Source: Alloboseaceae bacterium BT-24-1 (GTDB taxonomy: Bacteria; Pseudomonadota; Alphaproteobacteria; Rhizobiales; Beijerinckiaceae). From it: a DNA stretch of 64,000 nt. The stretch is taken from the NCBI GenBank assembly GCA_025846845.1, contig JAOYTL010000001.1:897175-961174 (forward strand), read 5' to 3'. The position numbers were made by a program, and so were the translations under genes. The stretch's first letter is position 1. Every line of letters begins with the position of its first letter. Shown piece after piece: positions 1 through 8,234 of this stretch. The notes under the pieces were generated by a model. It was not told the DNA's origin. It searched no databases and saw nothing but the letters and a program-made list of their open reading frames with translations.

Positions 1-1172
1 TGCGAGTCCTCGACATAGAGCGCGTTGACGGTCTCGGACTGGTTGTTGTCCTGCGGTGAGACCGGCGCCAGCGGGTTGCCCGGAACACCGATACGATCCC
101 GGATCGAGCGCAGCTTGCTGGTTTCCCAATCCCAGCCAGCGAGCAGGTCATTGCCCTGCCACAGCGTCGCGCTCGGCTGGAAGCGGGTGCCGAAGACGTT
201 GAGCTCACGGCGATTGTAGTCCGCCGCGGTGCCCGGCGCCGGCAGTCCGGTGCCGCCGCGGATGACCGGCGAGGCCCAGCGGAAATTGTCGACGTCCTGT
301 ACGGCGTAGCTCTGCAGCATCCAGCGATACTGGCCGCCCGGAAGCTGGCCCTTGTAGGTGACATCGAAGGAGTTGTTGTAGCGATCCTCCTGGCTGATCG
401 TGTTGGCGCCGGAGCCGCGGAAGCCGACATCGTAGATCCCGTCGGTGCGTAAGCTTGTCTCGATCCGGTGATCCGGGTTGATCTGGAGGCCGAGCGCACC
501 GGTCAGCCCGAAGCGCTGCCAGCCGGTATTGGCCATGGTCGTGCCGCCACGGCCGGAATGGTAATCATCGCGCTTGCCGCCGGACATGCCGGCATACCAG
601 TCGATGCTGTCATAGACGCCGCCGGTCTGGGCCTTGCCCTGCAGCAGGCCCCGGGACCCGCCGGCCGCCTCGATCATGGTGCCGGGCGCGGTCCGGCCGG
701 TCTTCAGGATGATGTTGATGACGCCGCCGATGTTCTGGCTGCCATAGATCACCGAGGACGGTCCGCGCACGATCTCGATGCGCTCGACATCGGCGGCCGA
801 CAGCTTCGAGAGATTGGCCGTGCCGGCGCGGCGGCCATTCATCAACACCAGCACCTGGCTGCGGAAATCCTTGCCCTGACCGTCGGTGGCGCCGCCGCGG
901 ATGTTGATCGAGGTCTGACCAGGCGTCCATTCGCTGAAGAAGCCGACGGCATTCTCGGCCAGGAGATCGGTGATCGACTTGGCCGAGGAGTGCTCGATCT
1001 TGTCACGATCGATCACCTGCACGGTGCCGGGGATCTGGCTGCGCGGCTCGGGCCGGCCGGTCGCGGTGACGACGAGCTCGTCGAGCTTGATCTCGGCCTG
1101 GGCGGAGGCCGGCGCCGCCGACAGCAAAGTGGGAAACGCGGCAGCGGCAAGCAAGAGACGGCGAGCGATCAT
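1..1172 (-). CDS. TonB-dependent outer membrane receptor, BtuB-like (3' end beyond window)
   Basis: Outer membrane receptor for energised uptake of a large ligand. About 390 residues are visible and the C-terminal barrel continues past base 1. The start at 1172 overlaps the stop of the upstream methyltransferase as ATGA, so the two are translationally coupled. Residues 1-24 form a signal peptide ending ASA. A TonB box-like DELVVTAT follows at about 31-38, then a plug domain with RIEIVRGPSSVIYGSQNIGG and the first barrel strands. A cobalamin riboswitch lies upstream in the same direction, so vitamin B12 or another corrinoid is the likely ligand. A Zur-like box nearby leaves a metal complex possible. 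No defect is seen in the visible part. Confidence 0.9.
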   Translation of the reverse strand, partial: MIARRLLLAAAAFPTLLSAAPASAQAEIKLDELVVTATGRPEPRSQIPGTVQVIDRDKIEHSSAKSITDLLAENAVGFFSEWTPGQTSINIRGGATDGQGKDFRSQVLVLMNGRRAGTANLSKLSAADVERIEIVRGPSSVIYGSQNIGGVINIILKTGRTAPGTMIEAAGGSRGLLQGKAQTGGVYDSIDWYAGMSGGKRDDYHSGRGGTTMANTGWQRFGLTGALGLQINPDHRIETSLRTDGIYDVGFRGSGANTISQEDRYNNSFDVTYKGQLPGGQYRWMLQSYAVQDVDNFRWASPVIRGGTGLPAPGTAADYNRRELNVFGTRFQPSATLWQGNDLLAGWDWETSKLRSIRDRIGVPGNPLAPVSPQDNNQSETVNALYVEDS

Positions 1173-1927
1173 GACAGGGTCCAGACGAGGATGGCCGAGC
1201 GGCGATGGCAGGACAGGCGCAGGCCGCCTTCGGTCGGCACGGCCTGCTTGCGGAGATGGTCGAGGAGTTCGGGACAGCGCGGATCATCCGGCGCCCAGCC
1301 GAGCCGGTCGGCCTGGAAGGCGGCGAATTCCGGCACGTCGCGGAGCACCAGCGAGAAGGTCCAGTCGATCGCACCCATCCGGTCGGGCAGGTCGCGCCCG
1401 AGCTTCGGCAGGACGAGATCGATGCCGGGCGTCTCATCCTCGCCATGCCATTCGCGCGGCAGGCAGGCCGCAAGGATCAACCCGCGCGGGGCGTTCTGCG
1501 CCGGCACGGCCCATATGATCTGGCGCTGTGCCCATTGCCGGCAGCGATCGAGGAAGGCTCCCGGATCGTGGAAATAGCCCGGCATCGTCGCGGCCAGCAC
1601 GGTATCGGCAGGCTCGCAGGCGACACGCTCGTCGTCCCAGCCGAATGGGATGATCTCCGGCCTCTCCGGCCTGACGGCTAACCGTGCCTGCATCACCGAC
1701 GCAGGTTCGATCGCGGTCCAGCGCCGGCCTTTGCCGAGCAGGGCTGCGCCGAGCTGCCCGCCCCCTGCCCCGATATCGACGAGATCGCCGATGTCCGCGG
1801 CAAGCTTAAGAATGAGCGGCGCCACGCGCGCCGCATAGTCCGAGGTATCGATGGCGCTGGCGTAGAGTGCGAGCGGATCGAGCGAACTGGCGCGCGGCTG
1901 CACGGCGGGAGGGGAAAGGTCCGTCAT
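1169..1927 (-). CDS. class I SAM-dependent methyltransferase
   Basis: A 252-residue protein with the SAM-binding motif LVDIGAGGGQLG at about residues 49-60, followed by an acidic strand end (AIEP), as in Rossmann-fold methyltransferases. The substrate cannot be read from the sequence. It is the first gene of a two-gene unit with the TonB receptor, with a 4-base stop/start overlap. A cobalamin riboswitch lies about 250 bases upstream, and an AT-rich repeat pair sits directly before the start. The context suggests a role linked to the receptor's ligand or its control, but this is inference. It resembles small-molecule methyltransferases more than RNA methylases. Confidence 0.75.
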   Translation of the reverse strand: MTDLSPPAVQPRASSLDPLALYASAIDTSDYAARVAPLILKLAADIGDLVDIGAGGGQLGAALLGKGRRWTAIEPASVMQARLAVRPERPEIIPFGWDDERVACEPADTVLAATMPGYFHDPGAFLDRCRQWAQRQIIWAVPAQNAPRGLILAACLPREWHGEDETPGIDLVLPKLGRDLPDRMGAIDWTFSLVLRDVPEFAAFQADRLGWAPDDPRCPELLDHLRKQAVPTEGGLRLSCHRRSAILVWTLS

Positions 1928-1943
1928 GCCGCGCCTATGAATA

Positions 1944-1974
1944 ATATGTTATATCATTACAAGATATGTTATAT
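1944..1974. promoter_or_regulatory. tandem ATATGTTATAT repeats with a Zur-like dyad
   Basis: ATATGTTATAT occurs at 1944-1954 and again at 1964-1974, exactly 20 bp (two helical turns) apart, just upstream of the methyltransferase start at 1927. Within it TGTTATATCATTACA (1947-1961) is a near-palindrome resembling the Zur consensus TGTTAT-N3-ATAACA with one mismatch. It may be the operator or core promoter of a second start site downstream of the riboswitch. Confidence 0.4.
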
Positions 1975-2173
1975 GGGCTGAACCTCTTTCCCCCGGCACG
2001 ACCGGCCGTTGCGGAAAGCAGCCCATCTGGCGCGCAATCGCGTGCATCCTCGCCATCGTCAGCCCCTCGCTGTGCGGAACAGGGCTGCTCGGGAGCGCGG
2101 CAGTTGCGGCAGCAGATGCGGCCAAAACCTGCCAGCGATCCGCCGGACACCCCGCCCGCGCGACATCAATACG

Positions 2174-2362
2174 CCGTCGGGGCAGGTCTCCTGGCTCGCG
2201 GATCAGCGTCTTCGACCGTCTTCCCAGCGCGCTAACGCCAGTGACATCGTGGTCGAAAACTCACCGCTTACAGTTGCGGGGGCAGCTCCGGATTAAGCGC
2301 GAACGCGGCACCGGATTCCCTCTTAGCTTCGGATCGCTCCGAGGACCTCGACGGCGTCAACC
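2174..2362 (-). ncRNA. cobalamin riboswitch 1 (methyltransferase/TonB receptor leader)
   Basis: On the minus strand the aptamer shows the conserved B12 box GCGAGCCAGGAGACCTGCC near 2180-2200. It also shows the GCCCCCGCAACTGTAAGCGG core, a TCACTGG element and the 5' AAGAGGGAA element. The three riboswitches in this window share these blocks. Just 3' of the aptamer is GGGCGGGGTGTCCGG, also found after the other two. It should repress the downstream receptor operon when adenosylcobalamin is plentiful. Ends are approximate. Confidence 0.92.
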
Positions 2363-2438
2363 TATATGGCGAGATTGTGGCGTCAACCTGCGATCCGGCT
2401 TGCACCACGCAAGCTGTGGATGGTGGCGATGATCGTCG

Positions 2439-3230
2439 TCAAACCTCCGGCGCGCGCAAGAACTGCTTCTTGCCGGTCGGCTCATAGGCGAGATCCTCCA
2501 CCGGCTGCCCGCCGAGGATGTGGCCCGCGATGATCCGATCGACCGCAGCCTCGTCGACTCCGCCATAATACGTGCCCTCCGGCCAGACCTGCACCACCGG
2601 CGCCAGATTGCACGGCCCAAGGCAGCTCGTCTTGGCGCTCATACAGCCATCACCTGAGGTGCGCAGCGACAGGCGCTCCTGCTCGTTGCGGAAATGGCCC
2701 CAGATCACCTCGGCGCCAGCGACATTGCAGGGTCCGCCCATGCAGACAAGGACGCGCCGCTTCTGGGCCGGGACGAGCGAGCCGTCCGGCGCCGATTTCG
2801 CCGAGGTCAGCGCCAATTCCGCGCGCCCGCCGGCAAGTGCGCCGTCGAGCAGCGCGGCGATGCTGGTCTCGTCCGGCAGCAGCGGCGCGACTTCGACCAC
2901 CGGCCAGGGTCGTTCGTCCTTGCTGCGCCAGCGCGTCAGGGTGCGCGTCAGCCAGGCGAGGAAGTTGGGCTCGGCCGGGATCAGCATGGGCAGGATGACG
3001 AGACGAGTGCAGCCGGCGGCGACCAGCCCATCGAGCGCTTGGCGCAGCGACGGCGAACCCTGCTCGGAGAAGGCGAACAGCGCCTCGCGAATGCCGGGCC
3101 GCGCGGCGAGCACGCGGCGAAGACGCTCCATCTCCTTCTGCGGTGGCGCCGTGATCGCCGAGCGCGCCAGCAGCAGCACCGTTTCCGACGCTTGCGGCGC
3201 CATCTCGTCAGGTCCGCTCACCTGCCTCAC
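2439..3230 (-). CDS. degenerate CbiX-like domain fused to thioredoxin-like [2Fe-2S] ferredoxin
   Basis: A 263-residue protein starting with GTG that overlaps the nrdB stop as GTGA, so it is the third gene of the nrdA-nrdB operon. Residues about 15-130 have the layout of a CbiX/SirB chelatase half (LLLARSAI, then VILPMLI). However, the metal-binding His of the usual GHGS motif and the second His are missing, so chelatase activity is doubtful. Residues about 158-245 look like a thioredoxin-fold [2Fe-2S] ferredoxin with C163, C168, C196, C203 and C207 (CMGGPC, CLGPC). By analogy with E. coli YfaE, a ferredoxin encoded after nrdB, it may maintain the R2 metallocofactor. A B12-synthesis role is the alternative. 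Confidence 0.75.
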   Translation of the reverse strand: MRQVSGPDEMAPQASETVLLLARSAITAPPQKEMERLRRVLAARPGIREALFAFSEQGSPSLRQALDGLVAAGCTRLVILPMLIPAEPNFLAWLTRTLTRWRSKDERPWPVVEVAPLLPDETSIAALLDGALAGGRAELALTSAKSAPDGSLVPAQKRRVLVCMGGPCNVAGAEVIWGHFRNEQERLSLRTSGDGCMSAKTSCLGPCNLAPVVQVWPEGTYYGGVDEAAVDRIIAGHILGGQPVEDLAYEPTGKKQFLRAPEV

Positions 3231-4357
3231 TCCCAGCTCAGGGCGCCACCATTCTGGTATTCGATGACGCGAGTCTCGAAGAAGTTCTTCTCCTTCTTCA
3301 GGTCCATCGCCTCGCTCATCCAGGGGAACGGGTTCTCGGTCTCGGCAAAGACGGGGGTGAGCCCGAGCTGGGCGCAGCGGCGATTGGCGATGAAATGCAT
3401 GTACTGCTCGCAGAGCACCGCATTCAGCCCGAGGAAGCCCCTCGGCATCGTGTCGCGGCCATAGGCGGCTTCGAGTTCGGCGGCATCGCGGATCATGCCG
3501 CGGACCTCGTCCTGGAAGGCCCTGGTCCAGAGATGCGGGTTCTCGATCTTGATCTGGTTGATCACGTCGATACCGAAGTTCAGATGGATCGATTCATCGC
3601 GCAGGATGTACTGATACTGCTCGGCGATCCCGACCATCTTGTTGCGCCGGCCGAGCGAGAGGATCTGGGCAAAGCCGGTGTAGAACCACATGCCCTCGAA
3701 GATCGCATAGAAGGTTATCAGGTCGCGCAGCAGGGCCTGGTCGTTCTCGGGCGTGCCGGTCCGGAAGTCGGGGTCCTCGATGCTCTGCGTGTGCTTCAGC
3801 GCCCAGGCCGCCTTGTCGGTGATCGAGGGCACCTCGCGATACATGTTGAACAGCTCGCCCTCGTCGAGGCCGAGGCTCTCGACGATGTACTGGAAGGTAT
3901 GGGTGTGGATCGCCTCCTCGAAGGCCTGGCGCAGCAGATATTGCCGGCATTCGGGGTTGGTCAGGTGGCGGTAGATCGCCAGCACGATGTTGTTGGCGAC
4001 GAGGGATTCGGACGCCGCGAAGAAGCCGAGATTGCGCTTGAGCATGCGCCGCTCGTCTTCGGTCAACCCATCCTTCGACTTCCAAAGCGCGATGTCGGCC
4101 TGCATCGAGACCTCGGTCGGCATCCAGTGATTGTTGCAGCCAGCGAGGTACTTCTCCCAGGCCCATTTGTACTTGAGCGGCAGGAGCTGGTTCACGTCGG
4201 CGCGGCAGTTGATCATCCGCTTCTCGTCGACGCTCACGCGCCCGCCCTTGCGGTCGATCTCGCCGAGGCCGGTGGCGTCGGCCGGAGCGGTGTTGGTCAG
4301 GATGGCCGGGAGGCTGGCCTTGGCGGCGTCGGGCTTGGTGTCGGACCAGTCGAGCAT
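3227..4357 (-). CDS. nrdB: ribonucleotide reductase small subunit, class Ic-like (radical Tyr replaced by Phe)
   Basis: R2 subunit, 376 residues, which builds the metal cofactor that starts radical chemistry in NrdA. Expected metal ligands are visible: E117, E148, H151 (FEEAIH), E221 and E255/H258 (RDESIH). At the E. coli Tyr122 position the sequence reads EAIHTHTF, giving Phe155, and the first ligand is Glu rather than Asp. Both changes are the hallmarks of Chlamydia-type class Ic Mn/Fe enzymes. The start at 4357 was chosen because the reading frame upstream runs through palindromic repeats. It is separated from nrdA by 201 bases of repeats and coupled to the next gene by a GTGA overlap. It is expected to be repressed by B12 through riboswitch 2. 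Confidence 0.93.
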   Translation of the reverse strand: MLDWSDTKPDAAKASLPAILTNTAPADATGLGEIDRKGGRVSVDEKRMINCRADVNQLLPLKYKWAWEKYLAGCNNHWMPTEVSMQADIALWKSKDGLTEDERRMLKRNLGFFAASESLVANNIVLAIYRHLTNPECRQYLLRQAFEEAIHTHTFQYIVESLGLDEGELFNMYREVPSITDKAAWALKHTQSIEDPDFRTGTPENDQALLRDLITFYAIFEGMWFYTGFAQILSLGRRNKMVGIAEQYQYILRDESIHLNFGIDVINQIKIENPHLWTRAFQDEVRGMIRDAAELEAAYGRDTMPRGFLGLNAVLCEQYMHFIANRRCAQLGLTPVFAETENPFPWMSEAMDLKKEKNFFETRVIEYQNGGALSWE

Positions 4358-4397
4358 GGATGTTCCGTTTATCGATGTGAGAGCGGTTTTGCGCGAC

Positions 4398-4553
4398 CTG
4401 CCCCCTCTCCCCTTGCGGGAGAGGGCTGGGGTGAGGGGTCGCGCCACCTCCACCGGTTTGCGTAGCGGGAGCAATGACGGGAAGCGCCGCGCGACCCCTC
4501 ATCCGTCAGCGCTTCGCGCTGCCACCTTCTCCCGCAAGGGGAGAAGGGAAGGC
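4398..4553. repeat. compound palindromic intergenic repeat between nrdA and nrdB
   Basis: Two hairpins flank a core. The first is CCCTCTCCC/GGGAGAGGG at 4404-4426 and the second CCTTCTCCC/GGGAGAAGG at 4525-4547. They are joined by inverted arms GAGGGGTCGCGC (4434-4445) and GCGCGACCCCTC (4489-4500). The unit type (CTCTCCCCTTGCGGGAGAG...GGGGTGAGGGG) is a dispersed repeat familiar from Rhizobiales genomes. It could act as an mRNA processing or stability element within the operon. Confidence 0.75.
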
Positions 4554-4558
4554 CCGCG

Positions 4559-7465
4559 TTACTGACACGCCTCGCAGGTGGGATCGTCGATCGAGCAGGC
4601 GTTCGGGACGGCCATGCCATTCTCCAGCGGGATGTCGACGATGATCGGCGCGGCTACGACCGGCACGGTGGCGGAGACCGCGTTCAGCTTGCCGTCGGTG
4701 CCCTTCAGCGTCGATTTCTCGACATGGGTCGCCGAGAGCGCGCGCAGGTAATAGGTCGTCTTGAGGCCGAGCCGCCACGCCAGGCGATAGGCCTCGTCGA
4801 GTTTCCGGCCCGAGGGCTGCGCCATGTAGAGGTTGAGCGACTGGCCCTGGTCGATCCATTTCTGCCGGCGCGCGGCAGCGCGGATCAGCCACTCCGTCGG
4901 AATCTCGAAGGAGGTGGCGTAGAGCGCCTTCAGGTCGGCCGGGACGCGGTCGATGCCGGTGACCTTGCCGTCATAATATTTGAGGTCCGAGACCATGACC
5001 TCGTCCCAGAGCCCCCTCGCCTTCAGATCATGGACGAGCCCGGCATTCACCACGGTGAAGTCGCCCGACATGTTCGCCTTGACGTAGAGCTGGCTGTAGG
5101 ACGGCTCGATCGACTGCGAGACGCCGACGATGTTGGAGATCGTCGCGGTCGGTGCGATCGCCATCGTGTTCGAGTTGCGCATGCCAGTGGTCTTCACCCG
5201 CTCGCGCAGGCTCTCCCAGTCCAGCGTCGAGGAGCGGTCGAGCTCAACATCGCCGTCGCGGGCCTCGGAGAGGATGTCGAGCGAGTCGATCGGCAGGATG
5301 CCCTTCGACCAGAGCGAGCCCTCGAAGCTCGGATAGCGGCCTCGCTCGGCGGCAAGATCGACCGAGGCCGAGATCGCATGGAAGCTGATCGCCTCCATTG
5401 AGGTGTCGGCGAAGGCGACCGCCTCCTCCGAAGCCGCCGGCAGGCGCAGCGACTGCAGCGCATCCTGGAAACCCATCAGGCCGAGGCCGACCGGGCGATG
5501 GCGCAGGTTCGAGCGGCGCGCCTCCGGGATCGTGTAGAAATTGATGTCGACGACGTTGTCGAGCATCCGCATCGCGGTTTTCACCGTGCGGGCGAGCCGC
5601 GCCTGGTCGAGCCCCTCTGCGGTGACGTGTGCCGCGAGATTGACCGAGCCGAGATTGCAGACCGCGACCTCGTCGGCCGAGGTGTTGAGGGTGATCTCGG
5701 TGCAGAGGTTCGAGGAATGCACCACGCCGGCATGCTGCTGCGGCGAGCGCAGATTGCAGGCATCCTTGAAGGTGATCCAGGGATGGCCGGTCTCGAACAG
5801 CATGGTCAGCATCTTGCGCCAGAGATCGAGCGCGCCCACCCGCTTGAAGACCTTGATCTCGCCACGCTCGGCCTTCGCCTCATAGGCCTCATAGGCCGAC
5901 TTGAAGGGCTTGCCATAGAGATCGTGCAGATCCGGCGTTTCGTCGGGCGAGAACAGCGTCCACTGGCCACCACTTGCGACGCGCTGCATAAACAGGTCGG
6001 GAATCCAGTTGGCCGTGTTCATGTCGTGGGTACGGCGGCGGTCGTCACCGGTGTTCTTGCGGAGATCGAGGAACTCCTCGATGTCGACATGCCAGGTCTC
6101 GAGATAGGCGCAGACCGCACCCTTGCGCTTGCCGCCCTGGTTCACCGCGATCGCCGTGTCATTGGCGACCTTGAGGAACGGCACGATGCCCTGGCTCTCG
6201 CCATTGGTGCCCTTGATGTGGGCGCCGAGGCCCCGCACCGGCGTCCAGTCATTGCCGAGCCCGCCTGAGTACTTGGCGAGCAGGGCATTGTCCTTCACCG
6301 CCTTGAAGATGCCGTCGAGGTCGTCGGCGACCGTGGTCAGGAAACAGGAAGAGAGCTGCGGGCGCAGGGTGCCCGAATTGAACAGGGTCGGCGTCGAGGC
6401 CATGAAGTCGAAGGAGGAGAGCAGGTCGTAGAACTCGACCGCCCTCGCCTCGCGATCGATCTCGCGCAGGCTTAAGCCCATCGCGACGCGCATGAAGAAC
6501 GCCTGCGGCAGCTCGAAGCGGTTGCCGCGCATATGCAGGAAATAGCGGTCATAGAGCGTCTGGAAGCCGAGATAGTCGAACTGGAGATCGCGCTCGGGCT
6601 TCAGTGCCGCCGCCATGCGGTCGAGGTCGAAACGGCCGAGCTCGGGATCGAGCAGCTCATTGGCGATGCCGGTCTTCACATAGGCGTGGAGATACTCGCC
6701 GTAACGCCGGGCCATCTCTCCTTGCGTCGCCTGCTCGGGGCGGCCGTGGACGAAGCTCAGCGCCTCGCGGCGGAGCTTGTCGAGCAGCAGACGCGCCGAG
6801 ACCTTCGCATAATTCGGTTCGGTCTCGACCAGCGTGCGCGCCGCCAGGATCGGGGCCTGGGCCAGTTCGTCGAGCGAGATGCCGTCGTAGAGATTACGCT
6901 GGGCCTCGGTCAGCACGGCCTCGGCCGAAACGCCGTCGAGATCGGCGCAGGCCTCGCGGATGACCGTCGCGAGACGGACGGCGTCGACCGGAACGAGGGC
7001 GCCGTCGGCGGCCTTCATGCGCAATGCTGGCACAGCGACGACGGCAGGCTTCGCCTCTGCCTTGGCGCGGGCCCGCTCCTGCGCGCGCTCCTCGCGATAG
7101 AGCACATAGGCGCGGGCGACCTTGTGGTGCTCGGAGCGCATCAGCGCGAGCTCGACCTGGTCCTGCACGTCCTCGATATGGAAGGTGCGCCCGGTGGCGG
7201 CGCGGCGGGTCAGGCCGGCGACGATCTGCGCGGTGAGATCGGCGACGATGTCGTGGATGCGGCGCGAGGCGGCGGCGCTCGAACCCTCGACGGCGAGAAA
7301 TGCCTTGGTCAGCGCGACGCTGATCTTTGAGACGTCGAAGGGGGTGACCCCGCCATTGCGACGGATGATCTGATAGCCGGGCTCGGTCGCCGCGGCCCTG
7401 GACGGCGTCGCGGTGGTGACAGGGAGAGCGGCGGCGGGCCGTTCGGCTTCGACGGAAAGAGACAT
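4559..7465 (-). CDS. nrdA: ribonucleoside-diphosphate reductase large subunit
   Basis: The 968-residue catalytic subunit reduces ribonucleotides to deoxyribonucleotides. An ATP-cone allosteric domain covers about residues 32-120, and a second cone-like segment about 149-235. The catalytic barrel has C374 (SSCFL) and C603 (VCNLGSVNL) as the redox pair, and N586-L-C588-T-E590 as the thiyl-radical site. C964 and C967 (CEAC) at the tail pass electrons from thioredoxin or glutaredoxin. The start at 7465 was chosen because TTGGGG then lies 9 bases upstream, exactly parallel to the metE leader. An ATG at 7471 would be too close. Two N-terminal cone-like segments are more usual in class Ic-type NrdA than in E. 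coli NrdA. Confidence 0.95.
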   Translation of the reverse strand: MSLSVEAERPAAALPVTTATPSRAAATEPGYQIIRRNGGVTPFDVSKISVALTKAFLAVEGSSAAASRRIHDIVADLTAQIVAGLTRRAATGRTFHIEDVQDQVELALMRSEHHKVARAYVLYREERAQERARAKAEAKPAVVAVPALRMKAADGALVPVDAVRLATVIREACADLDGVSAEAVLTEAQRNLYDGISLDELAQAPILAARTLVETEPNYAKVSARLLLDKLRREALSFVHGRPEQATQGEMARRYGEYLHAYVKTGIANELLDPELGRFDLDRMAAALKPERDLQFDYLGFQTLYDRYFLHMRGNRFELPQAFFMRVAMGLSLREIDREARAVEFYDLLSSFDFMASTPTLFNSGTLRPQLSSCFLTTVADDLDGIFKAVKDNALLAKYSGGLGNDWTPVRGLGAHIKGTNGESQGIVPFLKVANDTAIAVNQGGKRKGAVCAYLETWHVDIEEFLDLRKNTGDDRRRTHDMNTANWIPDLFMQRVASGGQWTLFSPDETPDLHDLYGKPFKSAYEAYEAKAERGEIKVFKRVGALDLWRKMLTMLFETGHPWITFKDACNLRSPQQHAGVVHSSNLCTEITLNTSADEVAVCNLGSVNLAAHVTAEGLDQARLARTVKTAMRMLDNVVDINFYTIPEARRSNLRHRPVGLGLMGFQDALQSLRLPAASEEAVAFADTSMEAISFHAISASVDLAAERGRYPSFEGSLWSKGILPIDSLDILSEARDGDVELDRSSTLDWESLRERVKTTGMRNSNTMAIAPTATISNIVGVSQSIEPSYSQLYVKANMSGDFTVVNAGLVHDLKARGLWDEVMVSDLKYYDGKVTGIDRVPADLKALYATSFEIPTEWLIRAAARRQKWIDQGQSLNLYMAQPSGRKLDEAYRLAWRLGLKTTYYLRALSATHVEKSTLKGTDGKLNAVSATVPVVAAPIIVDIPLENGMAVPNACSIDDPTCEACQ

Positions 7466-7471
7466 CGGCAT

Positions 7472-7490
7472 CAACCCCAAGATGTTGGAG
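7472..7490 (-). promoter_or_regulatory. Shine-Dalgarno-sequestering hairpin before nrdA
   Basis: On the minus strand CTCCAA-CATC-TTGGGG folds into a 6-bp stem with one U-G wobble that hides the TTGGGG ribosome site 9 bases before the nrdA ATG. The metE leader has the perfect equivalent CCCCAA-CTTG-TTGGGG. This points to translational control by the riboswitch. Confidence 0.6.
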
Positions 7491-7587
7491 GCAAAGGCCG
7501 AGCGGTCGCGTCGAGAAGGCGCGCGGCAACCAGAGCCGCGACCAGCCAAGCGCACCACCGGACACCCCGCCCGTGGACGTAAAATCA

Positions 7588-7762
7588 GGGTCGCGGCAGG
7601 TCTCCTGGCTCGCGGGTCGCAGCTCGTGCCCGTCTTCCCAAGACCTTGCGGCCTCAGTGACTTACATGGACGCGAACTCACCGCTGACAGTTGCGGGGGC
7701 AGCGCCGGTTTCTCACCGGCTTCCCTCTTAGCTCTCGATCTTGCGACTCGAGAGACCATCGA
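7588..7762 (-). ncRNA. cobalamin riboswitch 2 (nrdA-nrdB leader)
   Basis: The minus strand carries the B12 box GCGAGCCAGGAGACCTGCC near 7595-7615, the GCCCCCGCAACTGTCAGCGG core, AGTCACTGAGG, and the CTAAGAGGGAAGCCGGTGAG 5' element. It leads into nrdA, with GGGCGGGGTGTCCGGTGGTGCG and an SD-masking hairpin between. B12 control of a class I RNR is known from Streptomyces, where B12 favours the class II enzyme. The same logic would imply an nrdJ elsewhere in this genome. Boundaries are approximate. Confidence 0.95.
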
Positions 7763-7932
7763 CCACCAGATTTAGTAGCGTCCGCGCAGGCGCTGTCAAT
7801 TGGTCGTGCGCGACTTGTCTCTTGCATGTGGAAAGCGAGGATATCTCCAACAGCCCCAAAATGAACATCGAGACATAAAGATGTCTTTATATCTCGGTTG
7901 ATGCCTGTCGCCGGATCGGCATACCGGCCCGG

Positions 7933-8111
7933 TCGAGGTTCTCCGGCGCGGCTTGCCGCATCGGAGCTAAGAGGGAAGCCGGTGACGTGCCGGCGCTGCC
8001 CCGCGACTGTAAGCGGCGAGCCGCCGTCCAATCGAAGCCACTGGGACCGACAAGGCCCCGGGAAGGCTGGACAGCAGCTTGACCCGCGAGCCTGGAGACC
8101 TGCCCCGACAA
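7933..8111 (+). ncRNA. cobalamin riboswitch 3 (metE-remnant leader)
   Basis: The plus strand shows the 5' element GCTAAGAGGGAAGCCGGTGA, then CTGCCCCGCGACTGTAAGCGG, AAGCCACTGGGA and the B12 box GCGAGCCTGGAGACCTGCC ending near 8107. Its conserved blocks look intact. It is divergent from riboswitch 2, about 170 bases away. It is followed by GGGCGGGGTGTCC and a perfect SD-masking hairpin. Its only downstream gene is a deleted metE. Confidence 0.95.
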
Positions 8112-8210
8112 CATGAACGTCCTCGGGCGGGGTGTCCCGGTGGTGCGGTTGCGGATCCGCGCCGGTTTTCCGTCGCCCGGATTCTCACACGCGTCCGGTC
8201 TGGCCTTTGC

Positions 8211-8226
8211 CCCCAACTTGTTGGGG
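8211..8226 (+). promoter_or_regulatory. Shine-Dalgarno-sequestering hairpin before metE remnant
   Basis: CCCCAA-CTTG-TTGGGG is a perfect 6-bp stem that masks the ribosome-binding sequence 8 bases before the ATG at 8235. It matches the hairpin before nrdA in sequence and spacing, including the preceding GGCCTTTGCC. Confidence 0.65.
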
Positions 8227-8234
8227 TCAAGCCT

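Noticed and set aside
1935..2150. A 71-codon minus-strand frame between riboswitch 1 and the methyltransferase
   Set aside because: It overlaps the riboswitch's downstream element and the AT-rich repeats, and has no family features or ribosome site.
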